From Lachnospiraceae bacterium (GTDB lineage: Bacteria > Bacillota > Clostridia > Lachnospirales > Lachnospiraceae), in assembly GCA_030825115.1 (NCBI GenBank), contig JAPJQL010000004.1, positions 1 through 64,000 of the forward strand: a stretch of 64,000 nt of DNA. The letters are read 5' to 3'. A model generated the notes under the pieces. The model was not told the DNA's origin, searched no databases, and saw nothing but the letters and a program-made list of their open reading frames with translations. How positions within the stretch are numbered: the first letter of the stretch is position 1; every line of letters begins with the position of its first letter. Below, piece after piece: positions 1 through 7,629 of this stretch. Position numbers and translations under genes: made by a program.

Positions 1-100
1 CCCTTTTGTAACACAAAATTAGCACTATTTTTAATGTCTGATACCAAAGACAGGTACTATACTAAATTATGTTTTATAAATCAATATAAAATTCATTGAA

Positions 101-138
101 AATTAAAACCGCTGCCCCTTCAAAGAAACGGCAGCGGT
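101..138 (-). terminator. Rho-independent terminator after the [FeFe] hydrogenase gene
   Basis: On the minus strand ACCGCTGCC and GGCAGCGGT form a 9-bp GC-rich stem, followed by a T-rich tail (TTTTAATTTT). It lies about 40 bases past the hydrogenase stop and closes the cooS-hydrogenase unit. Bases 1-100 are AT-rich and I see no gene in them. Confidence 0.8.
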
Positions 139-178
139 ATAAACACGCGTTCTGTATTTGATTTCTCACATCATCGTG

Positions 179-1516
179 TCATCGGCTGTGATAACCGGTG
201 TGGAGAAGCGATTTTGCCATCTTGCCTGTCGGCTCTCCAAGAAATGTATCATAAAGGCGTCTCAGTTCTCTGTTATCCAGCGAATTGCGGACCGGACGGT
301 TTTCATCCGCCCAGTACAAGGAAGCGATCCGCGCCTCCCTGACTGCATCCGGCACCGGCAGCACCTTGCATCCGGGCTGCCCTCCTCCACTGATACAACC
401 GCCCGGACAGGTCATAACCTCTACAAAATCATAGGAATCAATCTCTCCTGACTGAATCAGACGTTCTGCCGCTGTCGTCCCATGGATCACCGCCACACGA
501 ATTTCCTTATCCCCTACAGTGACAGCCGCTTCTTTCACCGCCTCCAGCCCGCGGATCGGACGATATTCCATCAGTAGTCCCGCCGGCTCCTGACCGGTCA
601 CAGAAGAATAGGCCATTCGGAGCGCGGCCTCCATCACGCCCCCCGTATTGCCAAATATGATACCGGCGCCGCTTCCTTCTCCCAGCAGAGTATCAAAACC
701 GGAAGGTTCCAGTCTGTCAAAATCAAGCTGTTTTACTTTGATCCACTCTGAAAGTTCCTTTGTCGTCAGGACATAGTCGTTGTCCTTAAGCCCCTGGATA
801 TTCCAAAATTCCGAAGATGAACTCAGTTCTTCCCTCGTAATTTCAAACTTCTTCGCCGTACAGGGCGCTACAGCCACGCTGACGATCCGCCGCGGGTCAA
901 TCCCCCGCTCTCTGGCAAAATAAGTTTTGATCAGAGCTCCCTGCATACTGATAGGGCTTTTTGCGCTGGACAGACTGGGAATACGCTCCGGATGAAATGT
1001 CTCCACGTATTTTACCCATGCCGGGCAGCAGCTGGTAAACTGGGGTAGAACGCCTCCGCCAAGCAGACGCTTGAGAAATTCCGTTCCCTCCTCCAATATC
1101 GTAAGGTCTGCAGAAAATGCCACATCCAAAACATAGTCCGCTCCAAGAGCCCGGATTGCAGACACCATCTGCCCTTCCACAAAAGTTCCCTTTTGCTCGT
1201 AAAAACTGTCGCCAAGTCCCACACGGACAGAAGGCGCCGTAGAAAATATCACTATCTTTTCCGGGTCTTTTACAGCTTCTTCAACCTGTTTCCATGACGA
1301 TTTTCCACGTATGGCATGTTCCGGACACACCGTGGTGCATTGTCCGCAATGGATACAGGCATATTGTGCGGCATCCGCAGGATTGCAGCGTGCTGCCACC
1401 CCAATCTCTTCCTTGCAGACCGCAAGGCAATGACCGCAGTTGGCACAGAGTGAATCATCCTTTTCAATTGCCGGATTGCAGGGATTCACCGGAACGAAAT
1501 TTTTAAGATCAGACAT
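179..1516 (-). CDS. [FeFe] hydrogenase, short form with two N-terminal [4Fe-4S] clusters
   Basis: Interconverts protons plus electrons and H2 at an H-cluster; expected to be cytoplasmic. The 445-residue protein starts with two ferredoxin-type motifs (CANCGHCLAVC and CIHCGQCTTVC, about residues 20-70). The three H-cluster signatures follow: TSCCPAW, PCTAKK and a CPGGC-GGGQP motif. Residue 2 upstream of the second motif is Val-Ala where many group A enzymes have Met, so this may be a group B-type enzyme. There is no NADH-binding or thioredoxin-like domain, so it probably exchanges electrons with ferredoxin. The ATG sits inside the last codons of the CO dehydrogenase gene (8-base overlap), which points to translational coupling. 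Confidence 0.93.
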   Translation of the reverse strand: MSDLKNFVPVNPCNPAIEKDDSLCANCGHCLAVCKEEIGVAARCNPADAAQYACIHCGQCTTVCPEHAIRGKSSWKQVEEAVKDPEKIVIFSTAPSVRVGLGDSFYEQKGTFVEGQMVSAIRALGADYVLDVAFSADLTILEEGTEFLKRLLGGGVLPQFTSCCPAWVKYVETFHPERIPSLSSAKSPISMQGALIKTYFARERGIDPRRIVSVAVAPCTAKKFEITREELSSSSEFWNIQGLKDNDYVLTTKELSEWIKVKQLDFDRLEPSGFDTLLGEGSGAGIIFGNTGGVMEAALRMAYSSVTGQEPAGLLMEYRPIRGLEAVKEAAVTVGDKEIRVAVIHGTTAAERLIQSGEIDSYDFVEVMTCPGGCISGGGQPGCKVLPVPDAVREARIASLYWADENRPVRNSLDNRELRRLYDTFLGEPTGKMAKSLLHTGYHSR

Positions 1517-3389
1517 CCAGCCCCAGCCCCTTTCTCTTCTCGGATATGATTCCGGCAAGCTTTTCGGCTGCTTCGTCGATCTCAGTCTCCACGATCAGTT
1601 TTCCTCCGGTAATGGACTCCATCTGGTTGCAGAGGACATCGAGAATGACCGGACTTCCTGTCACAAACGGAGCCAGGCCCAGATGTACAGTAAAACCAAG
1701 CGCCAATGCAAATGCGCCGTCTGCCAGCGCCTGCTCTTCCAGCCACTGGGGAGCAGAAACAACAACCGGAAGATCCGGAAGGTCGATATCAAGCGCTTTG
1801 GCAAGTTCTCCTGCCACCGTCTCAATCCGCCCGATAGCCAGACATGGGCCAAAATTCAAAACCGGAGGAATCCCAAGGCTTTTGCACACCTCAGCCAGCC
1901 CTGCGCCGGCAAGCCCTGCTGCCTCCCGGCTCATCAGTCCACAATTTTCCAGTCCTCCACAGGTGCATCCAGCGGACACAACCAGAATATCCTTCGCAAT
2001 CAGCTGTTTGACCAGCTCTACCGTAAATACATCATGTCCTTTTGCACGCAGATTAGAACACCCCACTACTGCCGCAACGCCCTTTATCCTGCCTGATACG
2101 ATCAGGTCAATAAGAGGTTTCCAGCTTCCACCCAGCGCTTCTTTTAACGTGGTCTCCGTCACGCCTGTGATCGCTTCCTGACAGCCGTGATGACTCATCC
2201 TGTTTACACGTTCCTTTGTCCGGACGCGCTTGATAAACGATGCAACTGCCGCAGCCAGAATCGTCGCGCCTGCCTCTTCCTGCTCTCCGGTCCTGTAACC
2301 GACCATCCTCGCGCCCTTCTTCTTGGCAACACTGTCCAGACACAGCATCGGAATCCCCATATCCTCACAGATTGGCTCAATCCCCGGAATCGAACAGTTA
2401 AACTCCGAAACCACCAAATCCACGCAGCCAGTCATCAGTACCGCTTCACTCGTGTAGTTATTCCCCGCATGTCCGCAGAATACCTCCGGAAAACACCCGC
2501 TTCTCGCCTGAAAATCCTGGCCGACGCAGGTACACCCGACAATCCTGATCCCCCTTGCGCCGTTTGCCTTCGCCAGCTCCTTCACCGACGGGTGTTCCAT
2601 CAGTTCTGTCAGACCTGCAAACAAAGACTGCTGGTGTCCGGTAATCATGATATTTATGTATTCCGGGTCAATCACCCGCATTCCGACCGGGTCATAAGAA
2701 ATAACCGGTTCTCCCATCATAATGTCATTCAGCAGGTTTGTGAGAACCAGCCCATACAGTCCTGTTGAAATCCCCAGCCGCAGACACTGAAACAGCATGT
2801 CCACGGAATCGGAATTCAGGTTGGTAGAAGTCTTTACCACCGCATTTAATATCTCATCCTTTGCACCGCCCGGAATCAGCCCCGCCTCCTGCCACAACGG
2901 AATCCGCTTATCATAACCAAGTTTCTCCGTCAGGAGCATCTTTTCCTCGTATGGTCTGCGAAGATCCGTTAATATGGCATCCGCCAGCTTAACGGCCTGA
3001 TCTGCATCGGTCTTACCTTCAATCCCAAGCTTTGCACACAGCTTATGAAGCGTACCGCTGCCTTTAAGCTGACGCCCATGCAGCGCCGCCGCTTTCAATT
3101 CTTTCGCTGCAGTCTCAACTACATGGATATAACAGCCGGAACCTGCTGCTACAGAACGCAGGAAATTCCTCGCGGCAATCGTATCCCGGTCGGCGCCGCA
3201 AACTCCTCTCGGCCTTGTCTTCGAGATCCGGCACGGTCCGTTGGAACAAAGGCGGCAGCATACCCCATCCAGGCCAAATCCACACTTTATCTCCTGCTGG
3301 ACCATCCGGTCATGGGAATGCTCCTGTGGCACAGTCTTAAGAAACGCTTCCAACTCTTTATCCGCACTGCTGCACATTGTTCTGTTCAT
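1509..3389 (-). CDS. cooS: Anaerobic Ni-dependent carbon monoxide dehydrogenase, monofunctional (CooS)
   Basis: Family reaction: CO plus water to CO2 plus two electrons, reversible, on a NiFeS C-cluster. At 626 residues it has the usual length. The N-terminus carries the B/D-cluster signature CGFGLDGVCCRLCSNGPCRI. Downstream I can place C-cluster ligand candidates: GHQQS (His), CTCVGQ, EFNC, VVGCSN, SAGCTCGG and NFGPC. In the motif usually written APEWMHEKA the Lys is Gln here (APQWLEEQA, about residue 553). No acetyl-CoA synthase subunits are adjacent. It is followed with an 8-base overlap by an [FeFe] hydrogenase, so CO oxidation coupled to H2, or the reverse, is the natural inference. The start at 3389 was chosen because GAAGGAGGGG precedes this ATG; an upstream ATG at 3410 lacks a ribosome site. 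Confidence 0.9.
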   Translation of the reverse strand: MNRTMCSSADKELEAFLKTVPQEHSHDRMVQQEIKCGFGLDGVCCRLCSNGPCRISKTRPRGVCGADRDTIAARNFLRSVAAGSGCYIHVVETAAKELKAAALHGRQLKGSGTLHKLCAKLGIEGKTDADQAVKLADAILTDLRRPYEEKMLLTEKLGYDKRIPLWQEAGLIPGGAKDEILNAVVKTSTNLNSDSVDMLFQCLRLGISTGLYGLVLTNLLNDIMMGEPVISYDPVGMRVIDPEYINIMITGHQQSLFAGLTELMEHPSVKELAKANGARGIRIVGCTCVGQDFQARSGCFPEVFCGHAGNNYTSEAVLMTGCVDLVVSEFNCSIPGIEPICEDMGIPMLCLDSVAKKKGARMVGYRTGEQEEAGATILAAAVASFIKRVRTKERVNRMSHHGCQEAITGVTETTLKEALGGSWKPLIDLIVSGRIKGVAAVVGCSNLRAKGHDVFTVELVKQLIAKDILVVSAGCTCGGLENCGLMSREAAGLAGAGLAEVCKSLGIPPVLNFGPCLAIGRIETVAGELAKALDIDLPDLPVVVSAPQWLEEQALADGAFALALGFTVHLGLAPFVTGSPVILDVLCNQMESITGGKLIVETEIDEAAEKLAGIISEKRKGLGLDV

Positions 3390-3421
3390 ATGCCCCTCCT
3401 TCAAAATCATCGTATAGAGGT

Positions 3422-3483
3422 ATTATAACACCAATGAATTTCGGAAAACGTATAGAATCCAGACATGAAACATGTAAAATCCA
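3422..3483 (-). promoter_or_regulatory. cooS promoter with two copies of the TGGATTnTAC motif
   Basis: A TATAAT -10 lies at 3427-3422 on the minus strand with no recognisable -35 17 bases upstream (CGTTTT), as expected for an activated promoter. Two direct copies of the locus motif lie upstream: TGGATTCTAT beginning at 3461 and TGGATTTTAC beginning at 3483. Both are followed by a T-run, and their starts are 22 bases (about two helical turns) apart. The same motif occurs before the glycyl radical enzyme gene and pduS, so the AraC-type response regulator at 6608-7627 is the likely binder. Confidence 0.6.
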
Positions 3484-3491
3484 CACCAGAC

Positions 3492-4175
3492 CTATATCCA
3501 GGGTTTCCCCACCGGAAGAGGCTCTGTGCCAAGGCTGCCAAGAAGTGTTTTTCCTGCATCGATGGCAGTCCTCAGGGACTGGCGTACCGCTGCGGAATCG
3601 CCGGTAAAACACAGCACAACCTCATTGGCAAAGCAATTGTCGTCCGGATGATGGTATCCTGTCACCTGAACCGGGGCAGCCTTCACGGCAAGATCGGACA
3701 CCACCGTCCCGATGGCGGCCGGACCGCAGCAGATGACGCCGAAAGCTTTTTTCTCAACAGCCCCAAGCGCTTTCACACATGCCTGACCGGCCCTTGCCGT
3801 ATAGCTATAGGAAAGGTGTCCTGCTTCATTGGTATAAACGTCCCCAAACTGACGGTCCAACGCTTCCAGCGCAGCCTCTGTCGCACGTCTCGCATCGGAT
3901 ACCTCGTCTGCGCCGATATAAAATAATGTGCCGCAGCCTGCGCCGCCTTTGCTGTCTCTTGCCACCTCCATCGATATCAGTTCCGTATTGGTCGCCTTGA
4001 CTGCTTCATCGACAGCCATGACCAGCGGACCTACCGCAACACGTCCCCCCAGAATGCCGATGGAACGGTATCTCCCCAATTTCATCACTTCCCGCAGGGA
4101 ATCGTCGACATTTGCAATCACCAGACCGATCGTATCGCCAACCCCGGTCCCTACAACCTCTGTCCTATGTTTCAT
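3492..4175 (-). CDS. BMC-T tandem-domain shell protein, PduB/EtuB type
   Basis: Trimeric pseudohexagonal shell tile of a bacterial microcompartment; tiles of this type can carry a central gated pore. The 227-residue protein has two BMC folds. The first holds GDTIGLVIANVDD and YRSIGILGGRVAVGP; the second ends with VVLCFTGDSAAVRQ. It aligns throughout with the other PduB-like protein of the locus (18287-19072) but lacks that protein's roughly 30-residue N-terminal extension, which in PduB-type proteins is linked to cargo attachment. ATG 4175 follows TAGGAGGAG. It is separated from the main shell operon and placed last in the regulatory unit, directly upstream of cooS. Confidence 0.9.
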   Translation of the reverse strand: MKHRTEVVGTGVGDTIGLVIANVDDSLREVMKLGRYRSIGILGGRVAVGPLVMAVDEAVKATNTELISMEVARDSKGGAGCGTLFYIGADEVSDARRATEAALEALDRQFGDVYTNEAGHLSYSYTARAGQACVKALGAVEKKAFGVICCGPAAIGTVVSDLAVKAAPVQVTGYHHPDDNCFANEVVLCFTGDSAAVRQSLRTAIDAGKTLLGSLGTEPLPVGKPWI

Positions 4176-4209
4176 ACAACTCCTCCTATATGGCGCGCGT
4201 CCTCTTATA

Positions 4210-4827
4210 TCAGGTACTTGTGTTCTTTTTTTCAGCGGCTTCCAGGGATTCATACCCATACATCTTTACAAGCAGCTCCATCGTCTCTGTCGTCATAGAT
4301 CTTCCTGCTTCACAGTATTCCTCGACCATTCCGCAGTAAAGGCGGAATGTCTCATCCGAATAAGTCAGCAGTTCTCCTCTCAGATAAGTCTCATAGGAGG
4401 TGTCCCACGGACCGTCTTCACTCGTATGGATCACCCTGCTTGCCGCTCCCAGGTCGGGATATTGCCGGGCAAAAGCCTCTGCCCACCGGACTCCGACGGC
4501 GACCACCTCCTCCGTCTTTGCCAGCCGTTTTGCAGACCGGACAGGCAAAATCGGCTCAAACTCCCGATATTGCCGCGGAGCTGTACTGGCCATCATCCTC
4601 ATATATTTTTCTAATACCAGATTCCATCCGCGCTCATCCGCCCTGCGTAAATCTTCCATATAAGATTCCAGCAAAGCATCCGGCCATATCTGAAACTGGC
4701 TTTTCCGCATAATCTCAAAGGTCTCCCAATCGTCCTGACAGGAAGCCCTTCCCCCTTCATTCTGAACCTTTTGAAACTGATTCCACTCTGCCTTTACAAT
4801 GACCTGAATTATAATCTCTCTATCCAC
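4210..4827 (-). CDS. DUF4125 family protein of unknown function
   Basis: This 205-residue soluble, mostly helical protein resembles the DUF4125 family as I know it. The N-terminal half is rich in Trp and acidic residues (ADERGWNLVLEKYMRMMA); the C-terminal half has a TSYETYLRGEL motif. I see no signal peptide, membrane segment or known catalytic motif. It follows the DUF4037 gene by 9 bases in the order TPR, DUF4037, DUF4125, all in one unit with a two-component system and ending in a shell protein gene. That context suggests a part in sensing or in controlling microcompartment expression or activity. The start follows AAGGAGAAG. Confidence 0.75.
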   Translation of the reverse strand: MDREIIIQVIVKAEWNQFQKVQNEGGRASCQDDWETFEIMRKSQFQIWPDALLESYMEDLRRADERGWNLVLEKYMRMMASTAPRQYREFEPILPVRSAKRLAKTEEVVAVGVRWAEAFARQYPDLGAASRVIHTSEDGPWDTSYETYLRGELLTYSDETFRLYCGMVEEYCEAGRSMTTETMELLVKMYGYESLEAAEKKNTST

Positions 4828-4836
4828 GGCTTCTCC

Positions 4837-5763
4837 TTAAAGATTTCTTATCCCACTGTCTGCGATTCGCAGCAGCACCTCCTGCTTCTGAATCTCAAGA
4901 AACGGCTCCCAGCTGCTGCTGAGCCCCTGACGGTTCAGTTCCTCCATGAACAGCACACAGATTTCCTCGATCCTCCGTTCCAGCTCTGATGCCGCCGTCC
5001 CCGCTGTCCCCGGTATCGGCGCACCCATCAGATATTCCAGCATCGGCCTGACATCCCTCAGCACAGGAAGGGAATCCATCCCTGCAAGCTGCCATTTGTA
5101 AAAAGGCGCATACCGGTCGTTGAGCAGATATACGGCCGACACAGCCGCCTTACAGAACTCTGCCATCGAAAAATACATGGCTCCCATATCCCCTCTGCGT
5201 CCCGCCCTGCCAAAATTATACTGTCCCGCCTGTGCCATCATGCCAAGACGGACGGCAAGCTTTTTCAGACGCACATCGTTCGGATAATGGAGAAATCCTT
5301 CCCGTATCTGCGAAAACACTCCCGCCTCATCGGCAAAGACCTTTCCATTCACCGCCGATGACAGCACTTCCTCCGGCAGATACAGCCATTGGACCAGCTT
5401 CTTTGGCGGCTCTTCATAGCCGGTGATCCCACGGTAAAAAGCTCCGATTTCAAATACGCCCACTCTTCCAGCACCCTGAGGCGTACCTTTGCGCCCGCTA
5501 AATCCCAAAAAGCTCTCAGGAAGGGTTTCATAATCATGCCTAAGAGCTTCTCCAATCTCGTCATAATCTTCTTTTAGCAGCCACAGGCAAAAGCCCGGAC
5601 CAAAATCATGGTCCTGGGAAAACGCGTCGTCAAACCCAAGGCATTCCGAACCGTGCCCGACCAGTCCTGCAGCGATCCTGTGCAGATACCGCCCATACTT
5701 CTGTTCCAGAAGCGGACGTCCATATGCCTCAAAATAAAGCTCCGATAATGCCAGTCCCTTCAT
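4837..5763 (-). CDS. DUF4037 protein with nucleotidyltransferase-like active-site motif
   Basis: The 308-residue protein has, around residues 35-60, the pattern GHGSECLGFDDAFSQDHDFG. This matches the hG[GS]...DhD signature of the polymerase-beta-like nucleotidyltransferase fold, with both metal-binding Asp in DHD preserved. The rest is helical, with no membrane segments, and ends in a charged helix. The family's substrate is not established, so an enzyme that adds a nucleotide to a protein or small molecule is inference. It is coupled by short gaps to the TPR gene upstream and the DUF4125 gene downstream. The start follows AAAGGAGAAG. Confidence 0.75.
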   Translation of the reverse strand: MKGLALSELYFEAYGRPLLEQKYGRYLHRIAAGLVGHGSECLGFDDAFSQDHDFGPGFCLWLLKEDYDEIGEALRHDYETLPESFLGFSGRKGTPQGAGRVGVFEIGAFYRGITGYEEPPKKLVQWLYLPEEVLSSAVNGKVFADEAGVFSQIREGFLHYPNDVRLKKLAVRLGMMAQAGQYNFGRAGRRGDMGAMYFSMAEFCKAAVSAVYLLNDRYAPFYKWQLAGMDSLPVLRDVRPMLEYLMGAPIPGTAGTAASELERRIEEICVLFMEELNRQGLSSSWEPFLEIQKQEVLLRIADSGIRNL

Positions 5764-5774
5764 CGCTTCTCCTT

Positions 5775-6596
5775 TTATTTTGCACGGCCCTTTTCAGCCG
5801 CAGCAAGCTGTCTTGCCTTAGCCAGGTTTTCCGAGGTGACTCTGTAATAGTCATTCTGTCCATAGTACATCTCGATCTCGTTCAGGGCTTTTTCGTAGAC
5901 AGCCACACCGTCCTCATACTTTCCCATGCGGCAATACGCTTCTCCCAGCCCGGCAAGGGCCGCCCCGTAATGCGGATCATGCTGCTCTTTCATGCCTTCA
6001 AACAATGCCAGCGCCTTTTCCAGATACTCCTGTGCCTGTTTTACCTCATCCCGTCTGAAACAGAGCAGAGCCAGATTCGTAAAAGTCGTGGCAAGTTCCG
6101 ATACCGCTCCGGGCACATCCCCGATCACAGACAACGCAGAACGCATGGCCTCCAGCGCCTGATCCAGGTTTCCCATCTCCTCATGAAGAATTCCGATATT
6201 GTTATAGAGGGCGGCCAGCCGGTAATCTCCCTCCGGCAGTTCTCTCCGGTAGATATCCACCACCTCCTGATAGTATCCCAATGCTTCACGGTACCGGCCC
6301 GCCGCCCGGTAGCCGGTGGCAACATTGAGAAGCGTCGTTCCGTAGTTCACAGTGCCTTCAAGCCCCATCTTTCCTGCCAGCGCCAGCGCCTGTTTCGAGC
6401 AGCTCTCACACGCTTCATACATACCGAATGCCCGGTAATATCCGATCAGCTCATTGAGAATCATCAGCGCCGCACCCTCGTCACGGGCCAGCGCGGCTTT
6501 CCGCAGCCCTTCGATCAGATAGTCCCCCACCTCTTTTGCCCGTTTCTCTGCATACATTTCATCCAGGTTTTTGAAAAACGCCTCCGAATCGAACAT
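5775..6596 (-). CDS. Tetratricopeptide-repeat protein
   Basis: This 273-residue cytoplasmic protein consists of about five to six TPR units, for example AALYNNIGILHEEMGNLDQA, TTFTNLALLCFRRDEVKQA and AALAGLGEAYCRMGKYEDG. TPR arrays are protein or peptide docking scaffolds. There is no fused effector domain. It is the first gene of a TPR-DUF4037-DUF4125 triad and begins 12 bases after the response regulator stop, so it is probably co-transcribed with the two-component system. The start follows AGAAAGGAAAACT. A scaffold or sensor role towards the DUF4037 protein is inferred from the tight linkage only. Confidence 0.85.
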   Translation of the reverse strand: MFDSEAFFKNLDEMYAEKRAKEVGDYLIEGLRKAALARDEGAALMILNELIGYYRAFGMYEACESCSKQALALAGKMGLEGTVNYGTTLLNVATGYRAAGRYREALGYYQEVVDIYRRELPEGDYRLAALYNNIGILHEEMGNLDQALEAMRSALSVIGDVPGAVSELATTFTNLALLCFRRDEVKQAQEYLEKALALFEGMKEQHDPHYGAALAGLGEAYCRMGKYEDGVAVYEKALNEIEMYYGQNDYYRVTSENLAKARQLAAAEKGRAK

Positions 6597-6607
6597 AGTT
6601 TTCCTTT

Positions 6608-7627
6608 CTATTTGCCCTGTATATTCTTTTTCTGTATCTCATTTTTATATTGTTTAACTGTCATGTTCTCATACTTTTTAAAGACCTTGCTGAAATAGCT
6701 GCTCTCATTATATCCCAGCCGAAACGCAACCTCAGCAATGCTGTCCTCCGTAAAGTAAAAATACCCTTTTGCCAGATGTATCTTCTTCATGTGAAGATAC
6801 TCCGTAACACTGATCTGAAACTGTTCCCGGAATATCCGGCTCAGATATCCCTGGCTGATGGCGCAGTTTTCGATAATATTATTCAGGGTAATATTTTCCT
6901 TGATATGCCGTTCAATATACTGGAAAATATTTTCAAGAAGCGGATAACGGCTGATGCTGTTTTGCTGGAACAGATAATCCATCACTCTAAAGAGCCACAG
7001 CTCAGACGTCTTCCGGTCAAGGATCAGCCCTTCATTGATCGGGAACATCTCCAGAAGATTCCGATGCTCCTCATACAGGTTCCTGGTATCCAAAAGATTC
7101 TGTCCCAAATAGGTAAAAAGCTTGATCAGGCGTATGGAGTCATCACCCGCAATCTCATAAATATCATCTACAAGCCCGGCAAGCCCGTGGTAAAATTCTT
7201 CAAAATTCTTTTTTCTCAGGCAGGACGTCAGGATTTCCAACTGTGTCTGAATCGAATCTTCATGCTCCGTCTTGTAGTTTTCCAGGATTTTTTTCAGGCA
7301 GGCACAGGTGATCGGCTTCTCAAGCACATCTTTTACCATATCCTGCGCCGCACTGCGGATCAGCACATTGGCAGCATGGCCCGACAGAATATAGATCGCC
7401 GTCTCCGGATTTGACTGGTGGATAATCCTGCTTGCCTCAAGGCCAGTGATTCCCGGCATCTGCATGTCCATAAATACAATATCAACTGCATTTTCCCTGC
7501 ACACCTTTACCGCATGCTCACCGGTCCCAACCATGTCTATCACTTTGAACATTTCCTCTTTTGTGATCATGATCTTCAATGCCTCACGCATGAGAATGTC
7601 ATCATCCGCAATCAATATCCTGTACAT
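6608..7627 (-). CDS. Response regulator, REC plus AraC-type DNA-binding domain
   Basis: The 339-residue protein has an N-terminal receiver domain with the acidic pocket (ADDD), the phospho-acceptor Asp in DIVFMDMQMPG and the conserved Lys in LEKP. A helical middle region of about 110 residues follows, then an AraC/XylS double helix-turn-helix (ISQGYLSRIFREQF and LGYNESSYFSKVFKKYENMT). This is the YesN-like layout. It lies just after the PocR-domain kinase gene, with stop and start 2 bases apart. It is the best candidate to activate the microcompartment promoters through the shared TGGATTnTAC motif. Confidence 0.93.
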   Translation of the reverse strand: MYRILIADDDILMREALKIMITKEEMFKVIDMVGTGEHAVKVCRENAVDIVFMDMQMPGITGLEASRIIHQSNPETAIYILSGHAANVLIRSAAQDMVKDVLEKPITCACLKKILENYKTEHEDSIQTQLEILTSCLRKKNFEEFYHGLAGLVDDIYEIAGDDSIRLIKLFTYLGQNLLDTRNLYEEHRNLLEMFPINEGLILDRKTSELWLFRVMDYLFQQNSISRYPLLENIFQYIERHIKENITLNNIIENCAISQGYLSRIFREQFQISVTEYLHMKKIHLAKGYFYFTEDSIAEVAFRLGYNESSYFSKVFKKYENMTVKQYKNEIQKKNIQGK

Positions 7628-7629
7628 GA

